A stretch of 64,000 bases of DNA from Bacteriovorax sp. MedPE-SWde (GTDB taxonomy: Bacteria > Bdellovibrionota > Bacteriovoracia > Bacteriovoracales > Bacteriovoracaceae). This document shows, one piece after another, positions 25,948 to 33,404 of the stretch. The DNA lies in contig MPCU01000010.1 in assembly GCA_001874305.1 (NCBI GenBank), positions 1 through 64,000 of the forward strand. The letters are read 5' to 3'. Positions within the stretch are counted from its first letter, which is position 1. Every line of letters begins with the position of its first letter. The notes under the pieces are model-generated. The model ran no database searches. It was not told where the DNA came from and saw only the letters and a list, made by a program, of their open reading frames with translations. Both the position numbers and the translations under genes were made by a program.

Positions 25948-26940
25948 CTACCTTAAATCTTTTAAAATATTGTTCTTTAAAAATTCTTCAAACTTAAGAC
26001 CTGTTGCCTCAAGCATTTGTGGGAACATTGATATAGGAGTCATACCAGGGAAGGTATTGATTTCATTTAAGAATATTCCATCGTCAGATAAAAAGAAGTC
26101 AATTCTTGATAAGTGACGAAGCCCAATCGATTTAAACGACTTTAGTGCAATTGATTTCATTAAATCAATTTGCTCTTGTGTTACATTCTGTGCTTTTACT
26201 TCTGTGTCTGTATGTGACTTCTTAGAGTACTTTTCTTCGTAAGTATAGAAGCCGTCTGGGCATATTATTTCGCCTGGGTCTGAAGCCTTGATCTCTCCTT
26301 CTATTTCATAGACGGCCACTTCAAGCTCTCTTCCTTTAATTGTTCTTTCAATCAATACATTATCAGAATAGTTGAAAGCTTCTTTAATTTTAGGAATGAG
26401 GTCTTCTTTTATTTGGACATGAAAGCATCCAACTGATGAGCCTTGGTTTGCCGCTTTAACAAATACATCGTTAGCGTTTTTATCAAAGAAGTCGATATAT
26501 TCTTGTTCTATAAGTTCGTTATATTTATTCGCAAATATCCAAGGTGTATTTGGTATTTTTAAAGTATCAAACCAAAGTTTAGTTGTTACTTTGTTAAAAC
26601 AAATTGAGCTAGATTCTGGGCCAGGTCCAAAGTAGGGGATGTCGAGAGTTTGAAGAAAGCTTTGTATCTCTCCTGTCTCCCCTGGTGGCCCATGAATAAC
26701 TGGGATAACGTAGTCAATATAAGGTTGTTCTGTTGGTGTTTTTAGAATACGACCATTGAGAGAGGACTTTCGTCCTTCGCTTTCCCAGTGTCCTTCTTTT
26801 GTGATTTCGACAAGAATCGGGTTGAAAATGTCTATCTTCTTGAGACAGTCATAGACATATTTAGACGAAATTGCAGAGATTTCGTGCTCAGTTCCTCCGC
26901 CTCCGAAGAGTACGAGGATATTTTTCCTTTCCGTGGACAT
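25948..26940 (-). CDS. ddl: D-alanine--D-alanine ligase family protein (ATP-grasp)
   Basis: Ddl joins two D-alanines for peptidoglycan. The 330 aa product is close to family length. Motifs: VLFGGGGTEHEISAISS at the N-terminus, PVIHGPPGETGEIQ near 80, PYFGPGPESS, KAANQGSSVGC in the ATP-grasp region, and the metal-binding end FLNEINTFPGMTPISMFPQM. The usual HG..GEDG loop reads HGPPGETG, a change near the first D-Ala site that could signal altered substrate. Its placement with aminotransferases, a C45 hydrolase and a GNAT leaves open a role as a dipeptide ligase in a special pathway. GGAAGG ribosome-binding site; 29 bases after thrS. Confidence 0.85.
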   Translation of the reverse strand: MSTERKNILVLFGGGGTEHEISAISSKYVYDCLKKIDIFNPILVEITKEGHWESEGRKSSLNGRILKTPTEQPYIDYVIPVIHGPPGETGEIQSFLQTLDIPYFGPGPESSSICFNKVTTKLWFDTLKIPNTPWIFANKYNELIEQEYIDFFDKNANDVFVKAANQGSSVGCFHVQIKEDLIPKIKEAFNYSDNVLIERTIKGRELEVAVYEIEGEIKASDPGEIICPDGFYTYEEKYSKKSHTDTEVKAQNVTQEQIDLMKSIALKSFKSIGLRHLSRIDFFLSDDGIFLNEINTFPGMTPISMFPQMLEATGLKFEEFLKNNILKDLR

Positions 26941-26969
26941 ATATCCTTCCTTGAATGTAGGTGCCGAGC

Positions 26970-28715
26970 TTAGAGCTCGGCAGGTATTTTCTTACTATTT
27001 AATTCATTGAATCTTGAAAAGAGATCATCGTTAGACCATGTGAATGTTTTCTTTTCACCGTGCTTTCTAACTGAAACTGATCCACTTTCCATTTCTCTAT
27101 CACCGATAACTAGCATAAATGGTACTTTCGCTTTTTGAATCTGGCGAGTCTTGTAGCCCATTGATTCATTACGATCGTCAACCTTCACTCTGTAACCTTT
27201 AGAGAATAGCTCCTTTTGAAGCTTTCTTGCGTACTCACCATGAATATCAAGATTAACTGGAACAATAATGGCCTGTTCTGGTGCTAGCCAGAATGGGAAT
27301 ACACCAGCAACGTGTTCTAGATATACTCCAAAAAATCTCTCAAGTGATCCAAGAAGTGCTCTGTGAATAACTACTGGTCTCTCTTCTCCACCTTCTTGAG
27401 TTGTAAACTTAAGGTCGAAACGATCTGGAAGTTGGAAGTCTAGTTGGATAGTCCCTAATTGGTGATATCTTCCTAGTGCATCAGCAACATCTATATCAAT
27501 CTTTGGCCCATAGAATGCACCATCACCTTCTTTTATAAAGTACTCTTGTCCTGAGTTATCAAGGGCATCTTTAAGTGCTTTTTCAGCAATGTCCCATGTT
27601 TCATCACTTCCGGCCTTCTTTTCAGGTCTTGTTGAAAGATTAACTTTAACGTTTTGAAAATCAAACATTTCGTATGCTGTTAAAATCATCTTCATAGTTC
27701 TTTGAATTTCTTCTTGAACTTGAGCTAGTGCTAAGAAGATATGTGCATCGTCTTGGCAAAATGTTCTAACTCTAGTTAGACCAGCAAGAGCACCAGCTTT
27801 TTCATATCTATGTAGTCTACCAAAGTCAGCATATCTCATAGGTAGGTCACGGTAGCTATATTTGTAATGCTTAAACATTAGCATATGACATGGGCAGTTC
27901 ATTGGCTTTACAGCGTACTCACGCTCGTCAACTTTTGAAAAGAACATATTTTCTTTATAGTGCTCATAGTGGCCAGAAGTGTGCCATAGCTCACTATCTA
28001 ATACCTGAGGAGTAATAACTTCATCATACTCATAAATTCTATAAAGCTTTCTGATATATTCGATAAGTTCGTTATATACGAAGGCACCCTTTGGCATAAA
28101 GAATGGTGCTCCTGGAGATGATGCTTCAAAGTGGAATAGCTCCAACTCTTTTCCAAGTTTTCTGTGATCTCTCTTCTTTGCTTCTTCCAGCATCATTAGG
28201 TGCTTTTTTAAGACTTTTCTATCTTGAAAACAAACAGCGTAAATTCTTTGTAGCATTTGGTTCTTTTCATCACCACGCCAATAAGCTCCAGCAATAGATA
28301 GTAGCTTGAATCCTTGTGGGAGTTGTGAAGTGCTTTCAACGTGTGGTCCACGGCAAAGGTCAATGAATTCACCTTGTTGATAACAAGAAACTTCTTCACC
28401 CTCAGGAATTGCTTCAATAAGCTCAACTTTTAAGTCTTGCCCTTCTTTTTTAAAGAAATCTACAGCTTCATCACGTGCCATTACTTTTCTTTCTATCGGA
28501 AGACCTTCTTTGATGATTGTTTTCATCATATCTTCAATCTTAACAAGATCTTCTTCATTCAAGGTTGAGGTCATTTGAACATCATAATAGAACCCATGCT
28601 CAATAACTGGACCAACACCGAATTGAACGCTTTCATTCGGGTAAAGTCTTGAAATTGCTTGGGCCATGAGGTGAGCAGACGAGTGTCTAATCGTATCAAT
28701 GTCAAATTTGGCCAT
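26970..28715 (-). CDS. thrS: Threonyl-tRNA synthetase lacking the TGS domain
   Basis: ThrS charges tRNA-Thr. The start chosen is an ATG with GGAGAAAGGTA upstream (MAKFDIDTIRHSSAHLMAQA); the track's longer start adds a non-conserved leader. About 581 aa. The editing domain begins at once with HSSAHL and has DLCRGPH. The catalytic core has MNCPCHM and IHRALLGSLERF (zinc and motif 3) and the motif 2 strand YADFGRLHRYEKAGAL, then FCQDDAHIF. The anticodon domain ends the protein. Typical bacterial ThrRS carries a TGS domain of about 60 residues in front, which is absent here. It heads the seven-gene minus-strand operon. Confidence 0.95.
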   Translation of the reverse strand: MAKFDIDTIRHSSAHLMAQAISRLYPNESVQFGVGPVIEHGFYYDVQMTSTLNEEDLVKIEDMMKTIIKEGLPIERKVMARDEAVDFFKKEGQDLKVELIEAIPEGEEVSCYQQGEFIDLCRGPHVESTSQLPQGFKLLSIAGAYWRGDEKNQMLQRIYAVCFQDRKVLKKHLMMLEEAKKRDHRKLGKELELFHFEASSPGAPFFMPKGAFVYNELIEYIRKLYRIYEYDEVITPQVLDSELWHTSGHYEHYKENMFFSKVDEREYAVKPMNCPCHMLMFKHYKYSYRDLPMRYADFGRLHRYEKAGALAGLTRVRTFCQDDAHIFLALAQVQEEIQRTMKMILTAYEMFDFQNVKVNLSTRPEKKAGSDETWDIAEKALKDALDNSGQEYFIKEGDGAFYGPKIDIDVADALGRYHQLGTIQLDFQLPDRFDLKFTTQEGGEERPVVIHRALLGSLERFFGVYLEHVAGVFPFWLAPEQAIIVPVNLDIHGEYARKLQKELFSKGYRVKVDDRNESMGYKTRQIQKAKVPFMLVIGDREMESGSVSVRKHGEKKTFTWSNDDLFSRFNELNSKKIPAEL

Positions 28716-28837
28716 TACCTTTCTCCAATTGCAAAAAAAATGCAAAAATATTTTTGTGGTTAAGTGCCTACAATAACAGATAATTAAAGGGTTCATCAAT
28801 GGTATGCGTGTAATATTTTTCACATTTTTTACTTGTT

Positions 28838-28866
28838 TTGACTTGTTGCACAGTGACGTGCTATGA
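28838..28866 (+). promoter_or_regulatory. Candidate promoter of the TPR/winged-helix regulator
   Basis: TTGACT and CTATGA are separated by 17 bases, about 60 bases before the ATG at 28929. Moderate match only. Confidence 0.35.
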
Positions 28867-28928
28867 CTTATTCGTGGTAAGATTCCGCAACTATCTCACA
28901 TTTGTAATTTTTTACGGGGAGGACACAG

Positions 28929-30206
28929 ATGGAGACGACACAAAATGGACTTGGAGAAAGTTCTTTAAAGGCCGATAGACAAACGCTTGCGTTCATTGGT
29001 CCAGGTGAGGGCTTAATACCATCACCAGAACGTTTAACTAAGTTAGAAGTGGGTAAAGCTTACTACCAATTAGGAAAACTATATTACGATAAGGCCGACC
29101 TTGATAATGCGGAAATCAATTTCATAAAGTCACTAGAGTGTGCTGAGCTTCCTCAGGATAACTTCTCTGTACTTAAGATTCTTGGTTTCTTAATTAGAAT
29201 TGCGGCAGAAAAGCTTGAGACTGATAAGGCCTCAAAGTATATCTCAATGTCAGAATCTATTGTAGAAGATCTTGCTACTAATTTAGGAAGTCTTTCTGCT
29301 GAGTTCTTCTATTACTCAGGTCTTGTTAAAGGTTATAAAGGAGACTTTGAAGGTGCAAATCTTGATTTCTCTATGTCTTATAAGAAGTCTAAAGAAGAGA
29401 ATGATCCTGACTTATTAGCAAAGTGTTTACTTGCTCATGCAAACAACTCTCTTAATAAAGGTGAGTCTGCAGTTGCTCTAGATTATCTACTTCAACTTGA
29501 AGATCTATTAAGAATTATTAATAAAGAATACCTTGGTGGTTCAATGCATATGACTTTTGGTAAAGTCTATTTAGCTATTGGCGATCATGTTAAGTCCCTT
29601 GAGCATTTTAAAATTGCAAATGAAACACTTCAATCTAAAAAGTGTTGGAACTTATACGGATACGTACTTCTTGGAAAAGGACAGGTTAATAAAATCGCAG
29701 GATCTTTTGAAAGGTCTCTTGTGTACTTTAATCTAGCAAAAGAAGCTATCGACGGTGATAAGTTTAAGAGACTTGGAAACCTGTTAAACTCTGAGATTCA
29801 TGAAGTTAATGATTCTAGTGTTGATATCTATCTTGATAGAGGTAATAGAAAAGTTAAAGAGAGAACTCTTGGAGTTATCGACTTTAAACATCGTTTTGTA
29901 CTTCTTGAAATTCTTTTCTTACTTGCGAAAAACTGTGGTGAGTATTTTGATAAAGATAAGCTTGCAAAGTCGATTTGGAAAGATGAGTACAATCCACTTA
30001 TCCATGACAAACTTATTTATACAAGTGTCTCTCGATTAAGAAAGTTAATTGAGCCAAAAGATAATTCTGAAACAAAGAGAAAGTATATTATCCGTGGTAA
30101 AGACGGTTATACATTTAACCCAACTGTTAAGATTAGATTTCAAATGGAAAACAGATTGTCACCAGGTAAAGCAATTGCCAATGTTGATATATCTTCACCA
30201 GTTTAG
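28929..30206 (+). CDS. TPR-repeat protein with C-terminal winged-helix DNA-binding domain
   Basis: The 425 aa product is a probable transcription regulator. TPR-like repeats cover about residues 40-300 (VGKAYYQLGKLYYDKADLDNAEINFIKSLE is clear, followed by several diverged units). The last 120 residues resemble an OmpR/PhoB-type winged helix: HRFVLLEILFLLAKNCGEYFDKDKLAKSIW, then YTSVSRLRKLIEP and the wing YIIRGKDGYTF. The order TPR then wHTH is the reverse of SARP/BTAD regulators. Strong ribosome-binding site GGGGAGG. It diverges from thrS. Its intrinsic terminator lies inside the next ORF. Target genes are unknown. Confidence 0.75.
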   Translation: METTQNGLGESSLKADRQTLAFIGPGEGLIPSPERLTKLEVGKAYYQLGKLYYDKADLDNAEINFIKSLECAELPQDNFSVLKILGFLIRIAAEKLETDKASKYISMSESIVEDLATNLGSLSAEFFYYSGLVKGYKGDFEGANLDFSMSYKKSKEENDPDLLAKCLLAHANNSLNKGESAVALDYLLQLEDLLRIINKEYLGGSMHMTFGKVYLAIGDHVKSLEHFKIANETLQSKKCWNLYGYVLLGKGQVNKIAGSFERSLVYFNLAKEAIDGDKFKRLGNLLNSEIHEVNDSSVDIYLDRGNRKVKERTLGVIDFKHRFVLLEILFLLAKNCGEYFDKDKLAKSIWKDEYNPLIHDKLIYTSVSRLRKLIEPKDNSETKRKYIIRGKDGYTFNPTVKIRFQMENRLSPGKAIANVDISSPV

Positions 30207-30218
30207 TACATTGTACTA

Positions 30219-30725
30219 ATGGCACTAATTAAAATTACTTTTATATTTTTGATGATAAATACATGGGCCCTAGAAGATAGGGCCCTTTTTTCTATTGGGC
30301 AAAAGGTTTACTTTTCTAGAGATGCTAATCGCTATGTTCAGGCGATGAATTTTCTTTCATGTTACTATGGAAAAAAAACGCTAACACACAAGCTTTTAAG
30401 CGTACCTTCAAATATTAAATATATTAGTCCTAAATCAGACTCTCTTTCTAATAATGAGAGCAGTGAAACAAGGTCCGTATCGAATATAGTTAAAACACTT
30501 CAATTGACAGGTAAGTCTAAAGTGACTCTTCTTTCTTCTAAGCTTGCTCGAAAATGTTCTCTAAGAAAAGAGTTCAGATCTGAGATTAATGATATTATTG
30601 CTATAAATAATTATTTAAGAGATCGAGTAATCTCAAAAGTCCAGACTCCGTCTCAAATAGATAAGTCTTTAAAGGCCTTCTTAGCATCAATTAATGATAA
30701 ATTTATCATTAGAAAGTACCAATAA
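30219..30725 (+). CDS. Small secreted protein of unknown function (terminator inside its 5' end)
   Basis: The product is 168 aa with a signal-like start (MALIKITFIFLMINTWALED). The mature part is basic, with two Cys (MNFLSCYYGKK and ARKCSLRKE), and has no known motif. No good Shine-Dalgarno precedes the ATG; instead the perfect palindrome TAGTACATTGTACTA abuts it. A strong intrinsic terminator occupies codons 16-24. An in-frame ATG at 30252 is an alternative start. Its stop overlaps the rimI start by one base, which supports real translation. Confidence 0.55.
   Translation: MALIKITFIFLMINTWALEDRALFSIGQKVYFSRDANRYVQAMNFLSCYYGKKTLTHKLLSVPSNIKYISPKSDSLSNNESSETRSVSNIVKTLQLTGKSKVTLLSSKLARKCSLRKEFRSEINDIIAINNYLRDRVISKVQTPSQIDKSLKAFLASINDKFIIRKYQ
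30265..30291 (+). terminator. Intrinsic terminator embedded in the 30219 ORF
   Basis: GGGCCCTA/TAGGGCCC is a perfect 8-bp stem with a GAAGA loop and six Ts. It is 58 bases past the regulator's stop, so it most likely ends that transcript, yet it lies within the next reading frame. Confidence 0.85.
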
Positions 30726-31210
30726 TGTCGAGTTCTAGAGAAGATATTAAAATATTCAATAAAGATAATGTGTCAGAACTTATAAACGATGGTTATTTGT
30801 TTGATTCTCTAGTCACTTTTGAGCAAGAACACTTTACTTGGCCTTGGAAGAAAGAAAGTTGGGAGTGCTTCTTAGAGTCTAATAGAGACTTTAGCCTCGC
30901 ACTTATGTTTGGAGCTGACGGTGTTGTTGGTTTTTGTTTATTCGAGCTCTTTATTCTTGATATGCAGTGTCATCTTTATAAGATTGTAGTGTCCCCACAG
31001 GTACGAGGGCAGGGTGTCTCAGTAAATCTTTTTGATAAGCACTTGGCTGAATTAAAGGGGCTTGGGGTAAGTGAAATATATTTAGAAGTTGAAGCTTCAA
31101 ATGAACGGGCCATGGTTTTTTATGAGAAGTATGGTTTGGCGAGGGGCGTCATTAAGAAGAGATTCTATCAAGATGGCTCTAATGCGATCGTTATGACAGG
31201 TAGCTTCTAA
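30725..31210 (+). CDS. rimI: RimI-like GNAT N-acetyltransferase
   Basis: RimI acetylates the N-terminal alanine of ribosomal protein S18. The 161 aa product has the acetyl-CoA motif IVVSPQVRGQGVSVNLF near residue 88. This is followed by LEVEASNERAMVFYEKYGL and RFYQDGSNAIVM, which match the RimI pattern (LEVR.SN..A..LY...GF, then Y....EDA..M). The first 15 residues are an extension. Other GNATs share these motifs, so the exact substrate is uncertain. One-base overlap with the upstream ORF. Confidence 0.75.
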   Translation: MSSSREDIKIFNKDNVSELINDGYLFDSLVTFEQEHFTWPWKKESWECFLESNRDFSLALMFGADGVVGFCLFELFILDMQCHLYKIVVSPQVRGQGVSVNLFDKHLAELKGLGVSEIYLEVEASNERAMVFYEKYGLARGVIKKRFYQDGSNAIVMTGSF

Positions 31211-31233
31211 AAGTAAATAATTTTTCATATCAG

Positions 31234-31261
31234 TTGACAATCCCTTATAATTTTCGATAAT
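31234..31261 (+). promoter_or_regulatory. Promoter of the rimP-nusA-infB operon
   Basis: A perfect TTGACA and a GATAAT are separated by 16 bases. Transcription would start near 31268, leaving a leader of about 100 bases that holds a terminator before rimP. Confidence 0.6.
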
Positions 31262-31325
31262 TAGAAACAGTAGCTTTTAATTTTAAGTTATTTTTAAATC
31301 GATTTTTAGCACATGGCTTAATATC

Positions 31326-31355
31326 GGGTAGACATTAGATCTACCCTTTTTTTTT
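31326..31355 (+). terminator. Terminator/attenuator in the rimP leader
   Basis: GGGTAGA/TCTACCC with a 7-base loop is followed by nine Ts. It lies downstream of the strong promoter and only 15 bases before the rimP ATG. It may attenuate the operon or end a short leader RNA. Confidence 0.75.
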
Positions 31356-31369
31356 ATTACAGGGACCAA

Positions 31370-31912
31370 ATGGTTTTAAAGCAGGAAAGAAAAGGACTTG
31401 AAAAAAAGTTCTATGAAATTGCAACAAAGGTTATCGCAGAGACAGATTTTGTTCTCTATGATCTCGATTATAATAACGGAGGAAAAACTCTTCGTGTTTT
31501 TATAATGGACCCTAAAACTAATACTGCTGTAATTGATGACTGTGTTGCTGTTGATCGTGGTTTCACTCCATTTATGGAAGAAGCTGATTGGATTCCAGAT
31601 GATATCGTTTTAGAAGTTTCATCTCCAGGGATGTTCAGGTCTCTTAATACAATAGAACATTTTAAAATGGCCGGTAGTACACCTATCACTCTTAACTTAA
31701 AGAAGACTCTTGGAGATATCCTTGAAGGTTCTGAGCTTGATAAGAAAACAGCTAAGGCGAAAACTTTTGTTTGTAATATTGAAGAGGTTAACGAAGATAA
31801 CCTTGTTGTTGCACTCGATGAAGAATTTAGTTTAAAGATTAATTATATAGACATTAAAAAAGCGAATCTTGAGCCAGATGCTCAAGCCGCAAATAGACAG
31901 GAAGGTGAATAG
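31370..31912 (+). CDS. rimP: Ribosome maturation factor RimP
   Basis: RimP is an early 30S assembly factor. The 180 aa product has the N-terminal alpha/beta domain (TDFVLYDLDYNNGGKTLRVFI), the conserved IDDCVAVDRGF and LEVSSPGMFRSL motif (usually LEVSSPGL.R.L), and the C-terminal SH3-like domain with an insert near 115-130. The C-terminal acidic tail is longer than usual. The start follows ACAGGGACCAA. The TAG stop overlaps the nusA GTG. Confidence 0.93.
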   Translation: MVLKQERKGLEKKFYEIATKVIAETDFVLYDLDYNNGGKTLRVFIMDPKTNTAVIDDCVAVDRGFTPFMEEADWIPDDIVLEVSSPGMFRSLNTIEHFKMAGSTPITLNLKKTLGDILEGSELDKKTAKAKTFVCNIEEVNEDNLVVALDEEFSLKINYIDIKKANLEPDAQAANRQEGE

Positions 31913-33318
31913 TGAATTTTTCTGAACTTGGAAAAGTTATTGAAATACTTGGTAAAGATCGTGGGATTAAAAGAGAAATCATAATTAAAGCGATTGAACA
32001 GGCGTTCCTTGTAACAGCTAGAAAAAAGTTTGGTATTCAAGGTGAATATGAGACTCGTTATAATGAAGGTGATGATGATGTTGAAATCTTTCAATACAAG
32101 AATGTTGTTGAAGATGTAAGAGACGGAATTATCGAAATAAGCCTTAATGATGCAAAAGGTTTAGATGAAGAAGTAGAGATTGGTGATCAACTTGGTATCA
32201 AGATTGAAAACCCTAACTTTACAAGAGTTGATGTTCAAACTGCACGTCAAATCATTTTCCAAAAAGTTAGAGATGCAGAAAGAGAAATTCTATTTGCAGA
32301 ATTCCAACACAGACAAGGTGACCTTATTACAGGTATCGCTAGAAGATATGAAAGAGGGAATATTATCGTTGACCTTGGTAAGGCCGATGCAGTTCTTTCT
32401 AGAAAAGAAATTATTCCTGGAGAAGCATTTAAGCCAGGTGATAGAATTCAAGCATTCTTAACTGAAGTTGTAATGACTAATAGAGGACCAGAGATTCGTC
32501 TTTCAAGAACGACTCCAATGTTCCTTGTTAAGTTATTTGAACTTGAAGTTCCAGAGATTCAAGACGGAACAATTGAAATTAAATCAGCGGCACGTGAGCC
32601 AGGTCAAAGAGCTAAAATAGCTGTTAGATCAGTTGATAAAGATATTGATCCAGTTGGTGCTTGTGTTGGTATGAAAGGAAGTCGTGTACAAAATGTTGTA
32701 AACGAACTTCAAGGTGAGAAAATCGACATTGTTAAATGGCATGACGATCTTCAAACTTTTGCTACAGCAGCACTTGCTCCTGCAGACATTCAAAATATTC
32801 AAATTGACCACGATCAACACTCAATGGATGTTGTAGTTGAAGAAGATCAACTATCTCTTGCAATTGGTAGACGTGGACAGAACGTAAGATTAGCAGCAAT
32901 GCTATCTGGTTATAAAATCAATATCATCTCTAAGTCTAAGCTTCATGAGAAGATTCAAAAAGCTGTTGAAAACTTACTTCAAATACCTTCTATTTCAGAT
33001 GCAATGGCACAGGTACTTGTTCAAAGTGGTGTTATGGCAATTGGTGATCTTGTTGCTGCTTCAGCAGAAGAGATTGCTGGTTTAGTAGAGATTGAAGAGT
33101 CTGCAGCTCAAACAGTTATTGAAGAAGCTACTAAAATGATTGAAGAGGGAAGTCTTGAACTTCAACCGGATGGAGAAGAAGAGCTTGTTTCTGCTTCTGC
33201 TGTTCCGGCTTATAAAGGTATTCTTGATAGCGCATCTGATGATGAAGAAGGACAGAGTAAATTTAGTGATGCAGAGAAGAGGCTTAGAGAAGAGCTTGCT
33301 GCATTTAAAATTAAATAA
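31912..33318 (+). CDS. nusA: Transcription termination/antitermination protein NusA
   Basis: NusA binds RNA polymerase and nascent RNA, promoting pausing and intrinsic termination or antitermination. The 468 aa product has an N-terminal polymerase-binding domain (1-125, GIKREIIIKAIEQAFL), an S1 domain (about 135-200, GDLITGIARRYERGNIIVDLG) and two KH domains (about 230-345, VGACVGMKGSRVQNVV and LAIGRRGQNVRLA). A helix-hairpin-helix-like end follows (VLVQSGVMAIGDLVAAS). GTG start overlapping rimP. Terminator-like hairpins both upstream and downstream fit autoregulation by NusA levels (inference). Confidence 0.95.
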   Translation: MNFSELGKVIEILGKDRGIKREIIIKAIEQAFLVTARKKFGIQGEYETRYNEGDDDVEIFQYKNVVEDVRDGIIEISLNDAKGLDEEVEIGDQLGIKIENPNFTRVDVQTARQIIFQKVRDAEREILFAEFQHRQGDLITGIARRYERGNIIVDLGKADAVLSRKEIIPGEAFKPGDRIQAFLTEVVMTNRGPEIRLSRTTPMFLVKLFELEVPEIQDGTIEIKSAAREPGQRAKIAVRSVDKDIDPVGACVGMKGSRVQNVVNELQGEKIDIVKWHDDLQTFATAALAPADIQNIQIDHDQHSMDVVVEEDQLSLAIGRRGQNVRLAAMLSGYKINIISKSKLHEKIQKAVENLLQIPSISDAMAQVLVQSGVMAIGDLVAASAEEIAGLVEIEESAAQTVIEEATKMIEEGSLELQPDGEEELVSASAVPAYKGILDSASDDEEGQSKFSDAEKRLREELAAFKIK

Positions 33319-33360
33319 TTATTTTAATCCCGACTTGGTTTCTGAGTTGGGATAAAACAT

Positions 33361-33384
33361 AGAGTGGGGACGCCCTACTTTATA
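33361..33384 (+). terminator. Weak terminator-like hairpin between nusA and infB
   Basis: AGTGGGG/CCCTACT pair around ACG and are followed by TTTATAT. A second hairpin, ATCCC...GGGAT, lies just upstream at about 33327-33352. The short T-tract makes strong termination unlikely; it may tune infB relative to nusA. Confidence 0.35.
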
Positions 33385-33404
33385 TGACGCATATTGGAGT
33401 TATA

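Noticed and set aside
28743-28756. CAAAAATATTTTTG palindrome in the thrS leader
   Set aside because: It is a low-complexity AT palindrome likely by chance in this AT-rich sequence, with no support for tRNA-like leader structure.
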